The notes below the pieces were generated by a model. The model was not told the DNA's origin. It made no database searches and worked only from the letters and a program-made list of their open reading frames with translations. Source: Siphonodentalium dalli (taxonomy: Eukaryota > Mollusca > Scaphopoda > Gadilida > Siphonodentaliidae). Taken from it: 64,000 nucleotides of DNA. The DNA is taken from assembly GCA_032622095.1 (NCBI GenBank), contig CP136064.1:127831605-127895604 (forward strand). Direction: 5' to 3'. The position numbers were made by a program, and so were the translations under genes. Of this stretch, positions 50,913-61,881 are shown in pieces. How positions within the stretch are numbered: position 1 is the stretch's first letter; each line of letters starts with the position of its first letter.

Positions 50913-52050
50913 CACTCTGGGCGTCCCCCAGTTGGTGCATGGGGGTTGACACCTGGTCAACTCCATTGGGCTTCGTTGAAAACCTTTCAGGATATTCTAG
51001 CCAATCGCGTATCAGCGTTGTGAAAACATATAGTAAGCTAGTTACCACCGCAATTGACTAGTTTGAATGTTGTTTTATCGTCGCTGAACATCACAGGAAC
51101 CAAAAATGTCTCCATCGACGCCGAAAGTCGGTAAGAACATTATCAACGGATGGTACAATGGATGGTACATCTAATTATACACAGTTGCACACACATATCT
51201 AATATTGTTGCAATATAAAATATAAAAAAGACGTGATTATGAATATATTATTCGAAAAAACATATTTAACAAATACAAAAAAATAAAAAACCTCATTGTG
51301 TATGCGCAGTTTGATAACAAAGCACATGACACTGAGATGATATATATATGTCTCTCATAATTATGCATGTACGTCTTTGCTGTTCCATTTGATTTATTAC
51401 ACTTTTGTGAATTTTTCCAACTGTGAACTTCAAATTAGTGGAGTAGATTAAGTCCAAATTTCAAAGCAATTGTTCAATTTGTAACTAAAGCATGAAAATT
51501 TGCACATATGTACATGTTCACATACTAATTGATATTGGATATGGAGCCACGCTTAAATATAACACCTCTTTTAAGGGGTTTTCCGAATTTAAAGAGCGTT
51601 TCGTGATTATATAATTTATTAAATGTCGCAATTAATCGTACCATGAAATACGTGATTTAAAATTCGGCATATACATTAAGAATGATTATGCGATATATAA
51701 TGTCACATTTTTGGGGTAAAATTGTAACTCCCATCAAGATGGCCGTAAAAATGGTAGCCGTAAGTGGATTTTTTTTTTCACTAATATCTTAATGTAAACA
51801 TATTTTATTCCAATCATAATAACATATATACATTTGACAAAGTGTTGACAATAAAAACAGAATAGGATAAATGATTGTTGGATTGGAAAAGGGATTACAC
51901 AACAAGCCCAAGGGCTTTTGTTAAGTTTGCTCCCTTTTTTTTTCGCGCCCACTCTTCATTAAGTGTAGAGGGGGGTCAGACGGGAAGGAATGGAAATATA
52001 ATAATAATAATAATAATAATAGTAATGATGATGTTATGATAGACAGGAAG

Positions 52051-52085
<35 letters not shown>

Positions 52086-54678
52086 GAGAGAGAGAGAAGG
52101 AGTGAAAGAAGACGGAAAGAGAGAGAGAGAGAAAAGAACATTAAATTTAACAGTGAAAAAAATGCGTTAAATTTTCATGAACACACGGCAGTTGTAGCAC
52201 TCCTCCTCTCCCTTTCTCCCTCTCTTCCCCCCTCACCCACTCTGTCTCTCGCTCTGTCTCTCTAACCTCAGCAGATTCATAAATTTTCTACGATTATTAA
52301 AATCATCATTATCATGTTATACATATCCTGTCATTCATATCATGTACTCTTCAACTTGGCCTCTTACCCTCTGCTCTTCTTATATAGTCAATGTCTTTTT
52401 CTTTTCTGATGAGATAACTCAACATAAGTGATGACTCGATTGTTGTTAAATCCTCTTCAACCTCATCTATTCTAAATTATGTCATAAATAAACATTTGTA
52501 AAAAAAATATTATATATGTTCTTTGAGGGTAGAATTAAATATTGTTTAAACCAGACCTGTGCAAACTAAGTGAGGCATACCATGACTAATTAATATTTCA
52601 ACTCAATGGAACCAAAATTGTCACTTGGTCTGAAAATGGCTGCCAAGATGGCGACCAAACATGGGAAATGGTAAATATTGACTCAGCATGCCATGTAATC
52701 GCTTACAAGTTGTGGTCGATGAATAAAATTGGCTATTCTGTCTTATATACTTTAAATTCTAACATTTCTGATGCACACTGGTTAAGTGTTAACAATGTGA
52801 CCACTGAAATTACCAGAATTATTGGATTTTTCTATCACAAACTTAACATAAAAATTGGCAAAAATTAACTTTTCAGGTTTTGGCCATTTATTCAAGTAAA
52901 TGGAAGTATCTTTGGTATCAGAGATGTTTATTGTTTTAATCTGTCTTAAATGCGTCACACGAATGTGTTTTTAGACAAAATTACTCAAGGTGGCTTCCAA
53001 AATGGCAACCAATTTGGTAAAACCAAAAAAGATGATTTTTTTTACATATATCCCGAACATTATTCTGTTCCCAAGAGTTAGAAAATTATAACTCACTTGT
53101 TTATTACCATGTTATGCTTAATCCAATAACTACTACATGTTTCATTCTCTGAGGCATGACAAATTCCTTTTAAATGATATACTGCAGTATGGAATTTTGC
53201 CAAAAATGTCTTCTGGGACTCTGGCCATATTTTTGAACGGAAATAGGCAGAACGTCTAAACGAAATTGAGTGAAACCATATTATGTGGCTACTCTCGACA
53301 ATTAGCATGAACATCAACTTAATATATGGTGTATGTTTTTTTGCCGAATAACCCTAAAATGTCAATGTCAAGATCCATGACGAATTTCATAATGATCCTA
53401 TCAAAGGTACGTCTTGTAGCCTTTGCCAAAGGATTTAGTCATGCAAAGAGTAAAATCCAAGATTGCTGCCATGCTTTATGGCCGAATGACCCCAACATGA
53501 CTCGTTTCCATCTACATGTCAATGTCAACGCCCATGACAAATTTCATAATGATCCAACCAAAGGTATGACCTGTAGCCCGTGCCAAAGGATTTAGTCAGG
53601 CAAAGAGTAAAATCCAAGATGGCTGCCAGCGGCCATGTTTTATGGCCGAATGACCCCATGCAAAATGAATTGTTCCCATCTGAGATCAGCTGAGATCAGT
53701 CTCCTACCCAGGATTAACCGCTGCCCGCGCCCATATGTTGCCCGCGCCCACACGTATTGCGAAGAAATGTCTCATTTATGTATTTGAGACGTTTGTAGGT
53801 TACAATTCATTCTGCATTATTCTGAGAAGCTGAACAGACAAATTCCTTTGAAAATTGTCTAGATCAAGTTAGAATGAATTACAACTGACAAAACGCATCA
53901 ATAAACGAAAGTGTCAATGACACTGTAGCTCAACTTGGAAAGGGACTAATTTCATGTGTTACAGTCAATGGAGCGATAGAAATGCGGAAAGTTGAAATGT
54001 CTAAGTAATATCAGATTATCAACATGAAGATATATACATGTATATATATAAAGTAAAATCCAAGATGGTTGCTGACAGCTATGTTTTCGAATGCAATTAA
54101 AAAAACATTTGATAGCTTCCATCTAGTAGATAAATATCAAGATTAATATGAAGTTTGGTGATGATCGGCTGAGGGGAGTGGACTGTAGGGTGTGCGAAAG
54201 GATTTAGTCATGCAAAGAGTAAAATCAAAGATGGCTGCCAGCTGACATGTTTTATGGTCGAATGACCCCAAAATGACTCATTTCCAATTTACGTGTCAAT
54301 GTTAACATCCATGATGATCAGACGAAAACTCCGGCCTGTAACCCGTGCTAATGGATTGGTGTAAACAATATTTTGGATTGAATTTTGAAATCCAAGATGC
54401 CGCTGCCGGCCATATTTTTTTGCCGAATGATCCCAAAATGACTCGTTCCCATCTACATGTCAAGAGCCATGACAAATTTCATAATGATCCGATCAAAGGT
54501 ACGACTTATAGCCTGTGCCAAAGGATTTAGTCATGCAAAGAGAAAATCCAAGATTGCTGCCAGCGGCCATGTTTTATGGCCGAATGACACCAACATGAAT
54601 CGTTCCCATCTACATGTCAATGTCAACGCCCATGACAAATTTCATAATGATCCGACCAAAGGTATGACCTGTAGCCCG

Positions 54679-55802
54679 GGGTCCGTGACTACCCGCCCCC
54701 GAGACAACCCGCCCCCTTTCACTCTGAGACAATCCGCCCCCGGACAACCCGCCCCCAAAAATCAATTAGCGGTAATCAGTGGCTAATTAGGAGGTGTGGT
54801 GGGATTATGAGATGTTTGTTTAACGAAACTGGGTTGTTTTTTTTATAGATTTTTATTTGATTTAACAACATGGACAACAATACATACACATGTAATATAA
54901 TATAACTTGTGAACACAAAAATGCATCAACGATAATATGTTTATTTATTAATGAACGAAATTTAAAAACGGAATGAGCGAAGATTAATAACAAAATTTAA
55001 TAAGTTTAACAAACGAACAATGATTAATTTGGGGCTGGTGCCTCCTTCTGCAGAAGTGGGACCATGGTATAGAAATCTAAGCCGGTCCCATTGTATTCTT
55101 TCGTCTATGCCATGCTTCGATGTCGTTGTTGGTGCGGACGTCATATGAGTATATGCTCCAACTCTATTGGGGGGGGGGGATGATGAGCTCATGATCCACT
55201 GGCGCTGCATGTAGTCTAGGACCTTCAGACGTTCTGTCATAGTACTCCTGGAACGTTTCTCTTATTTGTGGAGCCGGGAGGAAGGGAAGAGCCAGCAACT
55301 GACGGATGAAGTTGTGCAATGGACCCTTCTGGCCATATGCCGTCTTAAGGCCGACGGTTGATGTGTGTCTATTCACGGCCTGCGTCCAGTTCCGTCGGCA
55401 TCGTTCAAAGGCTGTTTGTGTATACTCACCTCCAGTTAACATCAGTGAGATGAATCCCGACCACTAAGTGTTGTGATAACACACCGTGATAATGAACCAT
55501 TTGCATCAAATGTTTGTTTTGAAAGCACCCATTTTAATTAGTCTTCACTTAGGCCTACCTTAAGTGCCGTTCAGTTGTCAAAACATTGTGTCATTCTTTA
55601 TCCCAGTCCACGCATTGACATAATTAATGAATAAACACATGTTTTGTTGATCAAAATCTTTAATAATATATCATCAAAGAACATAAAAGAACATAATCAC
55701 TATTAACTATTTCTGGACAACCCGCCCTCATTTATCGGGACAACCCGGCCCCAAAATAGCATAGGGGCGGGTTGTCTCGGGGGCGGGTATAGTCCCGTTC
55801 CC
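54679..55802 (-). mobile_element. Mutator-like (MULE) DNA transposon with 8-bp target duplication
   Basis: GTAGCCCG occurs on both sides (54,671-54,678 and 55,803-55,810), but only once at this point in other copies of the host repeat. The ends are inverted: both start GGG, contain GACTA and share CCCGCCCCCGAGACAACCCG. The interior carries a broken transposase fragment on the minus strand. An 8-bp duplication is at the lower end of the range usual for MULEs. Confidence 0.8.
54962..55442 (-). pseudogene. Fragment of a MULE transposase, frameshifted
   Basis: Reading from 55,442 downwards, the frame gives NWTQAVNRHTSTVGLKTAYG and LLALPFLPAPQIRETFQEYY. This is the conserved block after the catalytic core of animal MULE transposases, where a CHFH..QAVWR motif is followed by GL..AY and LPFLP. 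The HFHW part is damaged. A second, overlapping frame (from 55,240) continues with LDYMQRQW and a TTTSKHG region where an RTNN..EGWH motif is usual. The DDE catalytic residues lie upstream and are missing, so this is a decayed remnant that cannot move itself. The G run near 55,170-55,180 probably causes the frame change. Confidence 0.7.
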
Positions 55803-56601
55803 GTAGCCCGTGCCAAAGGATTTAATCAGGCAAAGAGTAAAATCCAAGATGGCTGCCAGCGGCCATGTTTTGTGGCCGAATGACCCCAAAATTACTTGTT
55901 CCCATCTACATCTCAGTGTTAACATCCATGACACATATCATTATTATCAGACCAAAGGTATGACCTGCAGCCCATGCCAAACAATTTAGTCATGCAAAGA
56001 GTAAAATCCAAGATGGCTGCCGGCGGCCATGTTTTATAGCTGATCGACCCCAAAATTACTCGTTCCCATCTACATGTCAATATTAACATCCATGACAAAT
56101 TTCATGATGATCAGGCAAACTGTAGGACCTGTATCCCGTGCTAATGGATTGGAATTTGAAATACAAGATGGTCGCTGGCAGCCATGTTTTTTTTCTTCGA
56201 ATGACCCCAAAATGACTCGTTCCCATTTATATGTCAATGTCAACAGCTATGACAAATTTTATAATGATCCGACCAAGGGTACGACCTGTAGCCCGTGATA
56301 AAGGAAATTGTTGACGAATCACACACGCACACGCACGACGGATACCAAGCCATGGCAATAGCTCAAACTCTACAAAGTAAAGTTGAGCTAAAAATGTTAT
56401 ATTTAATTAAGAAAAGACACACACCGGCAGCGTTTCTGGCAGGGAGTGGAGCGAGGCAGTCATCATTTGCTTTGTCTGTATTAGTTCCTCTCTGTCAGAC
56501 GTTAACACGAGTGAGTTGTGTGGTCGCGACTTCGGTTGCAGCTGCCCTCGTATTAATGCCGACCGGAGTGAGACGGTTTTGGATTAGGCTCAGGACGGAT
56601 T

Positions 56602-57572
56602 ATGGAGCTAATCCCCGACGCCGCGTTAGCTGCAATGCAAAGAAGCCAAATTGTGGACACTGTTAGTTGGAATCTCCAAGCTAACATGGGCTATTTGGTT
56701 CTTTGCATTGCATTCCGGACAGAGGATGCTGGTATCCAGAGGTCTTCTGCCCGGGACAGGAACGCCGAGACCAGCCGTAACATGAAGAAGAAGATGAAGA
56801 CAGCGCCTCTGAAGAGAAAGACACCAGCTCGATGGAGAAGGGACGCCGCCAGACGGGCGAAGTGGAAGAAGGAGTGACCGTTGATCTGCCGGTAACCCCT
56901 CCCCGTGTGGTTCAGCCGTCCAGCGTCACAGCCGGCAGGTCGGAGTTAGTTTAAACATATTTATTAGCAAAAATAGCTAATTGGATTGGGGCACAAGTTA
57001 TTGCTAACTTAATGACGCCCCATTCCAACAAACAATTGGCAATTAACAAAAGGAGTTAGGCTTCCTGCCTGCAATACATATAATATATAGGTATAAAAAG
57101 AACACTTGTATGATATATTAATTAAGATAAAATCGGGGATACACATTAGGATGTCAAAGGATATGTGTATTGTTTGCGTCAGTATGGGAGGGTATGAGAT
57201 GTGAACCGTCGATCGATGATGTGATATTTGTCTTATAAGTATATGTTCAATCTTTCGCTCGGTTTGATATATTATTAATCATTAAATCGGTGTGTTTCCA
57301 TAATGTACTTTTGAGCAACAACGAATAGCTTGTAATTTAGGTCGGAGTTGTCTGAGAGACGCCCAGACGACCCGACCTGCATGGAGACGGGCCACACCAG
57401 ACCAGCTAGCATGGACTCCGTTGATCTGCCGGAAGTCCCTGCTGTCGTCACGGAGGCAGGTGGAGACAGGGACGCGGACACCACCCCGATGTTCCTGCCG
57501 CCAGCTTTGACGTGGAGATGGAAACACCACCCAGCCATTCCCCACAAGGGACGGAAACCACCACCTCCGTGA
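56602..57572 (+). pseudogene. Unrecognised coding-like region split by a 391-bp insertion
   Basis: The frame that reads VTVDLPVTPPRVV after 56,871 ends in the inserted element at 56,948. Beyond the element the same frame resumes without loss and continues to a stop at 57,570-57,572, with a similar phrase DSVDLPEVPAVV. In another frame, 56,602-56,877 encodes 91 residues ending in a very basic tail. GC content is higher than in the surroundings. I do not recognise a family. The repeated DLP motif and the acidic/basic segments could be a gag-like ORF1 or a host exon. Confidence 0.35.
56948..57338 (-). mobile_element. Small insertion with 11-bp target duplication, probably retroposed
   Basis: AGGTCGGAGTT is found at 56,937-56,947 and 57,339-57,349. 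The enclosed 391 bp are AT-rich and non-coding. Read on the minus strand, the element ends with AATAAATATGTTTAAACT, which looks like a 3' end with a polyadenylation-type signal. Duplication length and shape suit a LINE 3' fragment or SINE. The family is not identified. Confidence 0.6.
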
Positions 57573-57730
57573 GGCTCCGTCCCTCCGAGGCCGAAGTGTG
57601 ACGAGGAGCCGGCGTCACTAACACAGCACCAAATAGAACAAGAAAACTAAGATGCATGCATCAGGTCGGCCGTGAACTATCTACCATAGAATTGTTGTAG
57701 CTATCGATTATACATTTTGGAACACCTGTC

Positions 57731-57770
57731 TGTATGTATGTGTGTATGCATGAATGCATGTGTGTATGTG
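57731..57770. repeat. TGTA/TGCA microsatellite
   Basis: Interrupted repeats of tgtatg and tgcatg. Confidence 0.8.
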
Positions 57771-57779
57771 TTATAGACT

Positions 57780-58375
57780 GTAACACTGCTCGACTGATCC
57801 GACTCGGATTTGGTATTTAACGTGTCAACTTGACCTCGCTCATAGGCATGTTTCTGGACCTTGACCGATCCGACTAAAAATTTGTGTGTAGGACTACTTC
57901 GATCCGGGAGCAATATTGACGGGTCCAATTTCACGTGGGACCATGTTCTCGAACGTCCTGATGTAGGCATGTTTCTGGACTATTTGGACGGGTCAAATCT
58001 TGATCCCGACCTGACTTTGACATTCAAAAAGATCAATTCAAGGTCAAATCTGGTAAAACGAAGTATTTCAACGAAATATAATACCTACTGTTACTTTTGT
58101 CCCAGGAGTGTTTCGGTGGGTCAAATTATGACCCTGACCTGATCTTGACATTCAAAATTGTCAATTCAAGGTCAAATCGGGTAAAGCCGGGCGGATTTCG
58201 ACGGGTACTTTTGTCGTGACTTTTGTCCGGGGAGTATTTTGGGCGGGTCAAATCGTGACCCGACATGACGTTCACCTTTAAAATGGTCAATTCAAGGTTA
58301 AATCGCGCAATTCTCCGAAAATCAGAGGGGAACATCCCGGACGAAGTAGGGTCCACCAGCTACTATTATATATTT
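57780..58375 (-). mobile_element. Reversed, older relative of the array-1 G block
   Basis: On the minus strand the segment begins with a phrase like TAGTAGCTGGTGGACCCTAC and then repeats units containing TTGACC, a GGTCA-rich part and GATTTGACCCG, as in 15,118-15,780. Identity is moderate. It shows that the G block belongs to a dispersed transposon family. Confidence 0.65.
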
Positions 58376-58539
58376 CTAGATTTAGTTACAAACTAAATAC
58401 CTGTATATTGTACAAAGAAATGTTTGACAAATATATCTGTATCAATATTACCATACGGGTCATTAAAATAGATACGACGAAACAAATTTTGAAGGGTGCA
58501 TGGTATCAGGTAAATTTTTATATTTCAAATGATGACAGG

Positions 58540-58990
58540 AATGCGGAAAGTTGAAGTACCTACGTAATACTGGCTATCCGAATGAAGAGATATACATGTA
58601 TATAAAAACCAAAATAGAAGATGACTGCTGGCGACAATGTTTTCCAAAAAAATTCAAAGCATTCGATAGCTCCCATCTAGTTGTCAGCCCGAAGATCAAT
58701 ATAAAGTGTGGTGACTATCAGATGAGGGATATGACTGTACAGTTGCTAAACAATTCAGTCACGCAAAAGAGGATCAAACAGTAAGATACCAAATTGCTGC
58801 CTGTGGTAATGTTTTTTAACGAAATTCGGGAAAATTAGATTACTCTCCCCCTGGTTATCCAGAAGATCATTGTGGAATCTGGTGACGATCGGACAAGGGG
58901 TGTCGTCTGTAGGATCAACCAAATTATTTAGCCATAAAAATAGTAAAATTCAAGATCACCGCTGGCAGTGATGTCTTCACAAGGACAGCT
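58540..58990 (+). mobile_element. Old HINE-like fragment
   Basis: Follows the left part of the HINE family: AATGCGGAAAGTTGAA, ATATACATGTATATA, then diverged core units with AAGATGACTGCTGG and GTGACGATCGGAC. Much more diverged than the copies in the nanos units. No ends preserved. Confidence 0.6.
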
Positions 58991-59099
58991 TGAGAACAAA
59001 ACATGGCTCACATCTAGCGGTGACCCAAACTATCCACATGAGAACAAGTTCTCCAATAAAAGCTGGCTGCAGGGTGCGCCAATTGATTCAAATTCGAAA

Positions 59100-59565
59100 T
59101 TTAACAGGGTGTACTGCTTGTGGCCATGTTTTCCCCGCAAATTTGATAGAGTGATGGACAAAACCACTGAATCCGTTGAATCAATATACATGTATACATG
59201 GATTAATGTATATGCATTGTTATACACAGTACTGGTATATAAAGGTACTGAAAATAACAATATTACTAGTATACACAAAATATATCATGGCTATGGGTTC
59301 TAATATCCGAATATGACAGCTGATAACTTGGTGTGAATTGAAGAGTGGTGGTGTCTCACGCATATCTAACCCTCCATGTTAGAAACATGCCATTAAATGT
59401 CATAAGTATAATCTAGCTTGAGGACAGAAGTTATCCATAAAAAAAACCCTTAATTCAACCAGGTCCTCGCGCGATGTATGGTCGATCACATGATGATCTA
59501 GGGGGGATTAGAATTGTTGTATAAAAACAGCACTGCATGTAAATATAAAATAAAAGACAGTCTGA
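59100..59565. other. Non-coding stretch, nothing recognised
   Basis: Contains short TA-rich runs. The ORFs here are short and have no recognisable domain. Confidence 0.4.
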
Positions 59566-59567
59566 CA

Positions 59568-59857
59568 AAATAAAGTTTCAGTGACACTCTATCCGAAGAG
59601 GGGAATAATTCCATCTGTTACAGTCAATGGAGCAATTATGAATCTGGAAAGGTGAAATTTCTAAGTAATACTAGATATCGACATGACGCGATAACATATA
59701 ACGTAAATGCAATATGGCCGCTGGCGACCATTTTTTCCTATAAAATTAAAAAAATATTTGATAGCTCTCATCTGATAGATCAATATCAAGATAAATATTA
59801 AGTTTAGTGATGATCGGATGAGTGAAGTGGACTGTGCTAAACGGTTTAGTAATGCTT
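59568..59857 (+). mobile_element. Second old HINE-like left-end fragment
   Basis: A diverged version of the family start (AAGTTTCAGTGACACTCT in place of the palindrome), followed by TTACAGTCAATGGAGCAAT, ATATGGCCGCTGGCGACC and GATGATCGGATGAG. Core repeats and right end are missing. Confidence 0.6.
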
Positions 59858-60170
59858 AAAAAGATTTTTACCTTAATATTTTTATGTTCACTTTATAAAC
59901 TTCACTGAGTCATCTTTGTCATGTATTGAGTTTGATATCTGTTGTTAACAGTTTATAAATCATGTATGTCTCATGTTTGTTATTTTAATTTATGTGTTTA
60001 TTATCATTAAATAAAGTTGAATTCCTTAAAAAGATTCTTACCTCAATGTTTTTATGTTCACTTTATAAACTCCACTGAGTCATCTTTGTCATGTATTGAA
60101 TTTGATATCTTTTGTTAACAGTTCATAAATTATGTATGTCTCGTGTTCGTTTTTATAACAATAACATGAT
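59855..60170. repeat. Direct repeat, 170-bp period, two copies
   Basis: CTTAAAAAGAT begins at 59,855 and 60,025, and the copies share TTTTTATGTTCACTTTATAAACT, with one gap-free run of up to about 20 bases at a time. The first ends in ATTAAATAAAGTTGAATTCC, which resembles the 3' end of a LINE. Confidence 0.7.
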
Positions 60171-60218
60171 TTCAGAGGGCCGTTAATAAACCATAATGCC
60201 CGATGAAATCATGTTATT
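60160..60218. repeat. Inverted repeat with perfect 15-bp arms
   Basis: AATAACATGATTTCA (60,160-60,174) pairs with TGAAATCATGTTATT (60,204-60,218) across a 29-bp loop. Confidence 0.85.
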
Positions 60219-60598
60219 ACTATTATTACTACAGTTTTGGACATTTTACCCATTTGAGGATTCAGTGGAATAATGAAGTAGATTAAGAGAGAAATATTTT
60301 CAAGAACATTTAAATTTAATATCATTTGACTTGTCAGCCGACACGGAGTCCCGAAAATAGGAGAGGGGAAAACCAGCATTGAAGATGAGTAACAAACAAT
60401 GAGAGGTTGACAGCTAAAATTATTAATGCATACGTACGCTCGGTACAATAATTCAATCATATAGCGTGAATTCCAATCATAAAACCACCATAGTGTCGGG
60501 AAAATCTGATACATCTTCCCATTATTTTCTTGAAATAAACACGCCAGAACGGAAGTTGAAGGGACGTAACTCGCGCGATAATAAACGCGATCTTGTTT
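60219..60598. other. No gene supported
   Basis: A 141-codon ORF covers 60,209-60,634 on the minus strand, but it overlaps two hairpins and has no domain I recognise. Confidence 0.4.
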
Positions 60599-60652
60599 GC
60601 GGGCGGCGGGCCGATAATGAACTAGGCTTCTCATTATCGGCCCGCGGCCCGC
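60599..60652. repeat. GC-rich hairpin with 22-bp arms
   Basis: The arms 60,599-60,620 and 60,631-60,652 are reverse complements except for one base. The loop is actaggcttc. The sequence is strongly GC-rich in AT-rich surroundings. Confidence 0.85.
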
Positions 60653-60921
60653 TGTTTTGGTAACAATACGCTATTTGGAACGCCCCGAAAAACATTATCA
60701 ATGGCCTAGAGAACGCCCTATAAAGTGGTAATAATATATTATATACACTTTATAGTGTGTTTCAGAACGAAAACAAAATGAATAAAATCAACAAATTTGT
60801 AAATTTAAAAACAATTCAAACGTTGTTGTATTCCATGTCCCAGCCCGGACATATACACCAAATTTCAATAATATTCATTGAGAAACAACGGACCAAACGC
60901 CATATAACACCCCGTATGCAT

Positions 60922-60957
60922 CTTTTATTCCGAGTTGGCCTTTTATTCCGAGTTGGC
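60922..60957. repeat. 18-bp tandem duplication
   Basis: cttttattccgagttggc occurs twice in a row. Confidence 0.9.
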
Positions 60958-61400
60958 ACGCGCCGATTGGGCGAGTTAGCCCATGGGGCGAGTACGCCGA
61001 TTCCGACACCTTTTCTATTTGCAGCAGTTTAAGTTTACGCGTAATTTAATTTACAAAGTTCCCCAATTGGTATCGTAAATAGAGCGACCTTATTTGACAG
61101 AGAATGCCTCTGTTATTGATTATAAAGTTGCTATACATTAAAAACGACAATTCACATGCTCGTTCAAGCGCAGTAGTCTATTTTCCCCATGTTAAAGGAC
61201 ATCCACAAATACTAAATAACGCTAACTTACTGCCGAATGTTTTACACGACAACTGTTAACATATTTGGGCTGAATTCATCTGACGCGGTATTATTCCTCA
61301 AAATAAACAACAAAACCATCGTTACTTGGAAATGTAGTTTGGGCTAACATTTACATAAATCCTCCATATCATTATTCCGACACACACGTCAGATGAAAAA
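60958..61400. other. Non-coding stretch, nothing recognised
   Basis: No repeat or coding signal stands out. Confidence 0.4.
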
Positions 61401-61427
61401 CTCACATGAAGTAACCGGCCAAATTGG

Positions 61428-61569
61428 CCGAAACAAGAACGTGATGCCATCAAAGAAGCGATTTATCACCACCACGCAGCAGGAAAGTCGTATCCATTCA
61501 CCATACAAGAACTCTTCATGTGTATTGGGATCGACTGGATTACAGAGGACCTGACAAGCAGGACCCTGC
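61428..61569 (+). pseudogene. Possible coding remnant, family unknown
   Basis: The frame beginning at about 61,430 reads RDAIKEAIYHHHAAGKS and continues to a stop near 61,577. The phrase is weakly reminiscent of C-terminal ends of endonuclease-bearing retroelements, but the match is too short to name a family. Confidence 0.2.
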
Positions 61570-61650
61570 ACATATGACGGCCTCTGTAACACCAGCAAAC
61601 CGAATTATTTTAACCAGCACACTGCCTGCGGCCAGTAGCTCCGATTCAGA

Positions 61651-61690
61651 CACCACCACCACCACCACAACAACAACAACAACAACAACA
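61651..61690. repeat. ACC/ACA trinucleotide microsatellite
   Basis: About five ACC units pass into about eight ACA units. On the minus strand it encodes a valine run, which explains a chance ORF there. Confidence 0.9.
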
Positions 61691-61881
61691 GCATCAAATC
61701 GAAGGAAAATTAAGGAAGGCAAAGAAAAAAAAATAGATCATTTCCATTTCATCTTCACAACTTCATGCTTATGTAATACCATGCATAACATGTATTTATT
61801 AAAATTCAACAGTGGGTTGTAGGGAAGGGGTGCCGCCCCTTCCAAATCTTCCCGGGTCAAATCCCAAACCCCATATCAGAG

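Larger units (their letters stand above)
31600..53906. repeat. Tandem array of three units of about 7.43 kb, each with one nanos gene
   Basis: The start gaaagtgtcaatgac recurs at 31,600, 39,043, 46,482 and 53,907, giving unit lengths of 7,443, 7,439 and 7,425 bp. Units are nearly identical, differing by scattered substitutions, microsatellite lengths and small indels. A fourth, broken unit continues to the end of the window. Confidence 0.92.
46482..53906. repeat. nanos unit 3
   Basis: HINE-like element 46,482-47,824, AT-rich module to about 49,970, nanos 50,215-50,796 (minus), microsatellite region 51,996-52,135, diverged module, HINE-like tail and 225-bp repeat (53,689-53,906). A 13-bp stretch near 50,180, present in units 1 and 2 as part of gagacgtacaag, is missing here. 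Confidence 0.88.
53907..56394 (+). mobile_element. HINE-like element of the broken unit 4, interrupted by a MULE
   Basis: The left end is at 53,907 and the terminal hairpin TAGCTCAAACTCTAC / GTAAAGTTGAGCTA ends at about 56,390. Without the 1,124-bp insertion at 54,679-55,802 it has the length and repeats expected of the family. It carries a private insertion near 54,359 (GGTGTAAACAATATT). Confidence 0.8.
56435..61881. mobile_element. 5.4-kb composite insertion in unit 4, flanked by a 13-bp duplication
   Basis: CACCGGCAGCGTT stands at 56,422-56,434 and again at 61,882-61,894. The intact units have it once (for example 32,974-32,986), with left and right flanks exactly as found outside the two copies here. 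The inserted DNA is a patchwork: a disrupted ORF, a reversed G-type element, two old HINE fragments, hairpins and a microsatellite. It may be one large retrotransposed or translocated segment. I cannot name the element. Confidence 0.65.

Noticed and set aside
54679-55802. hAT or P-type assignment on the basis of the 8-bp target duplication
   Set aside because: The LPFLP block and its context in the ORF fit MULE transposases better, and the GC-rich ends do not resemble hAT termini.
60209-60634. 141-codon minus-strand ORF
   Set aside because: Overlaps two hairpins, has no recognisable domain and unremarkable composition.
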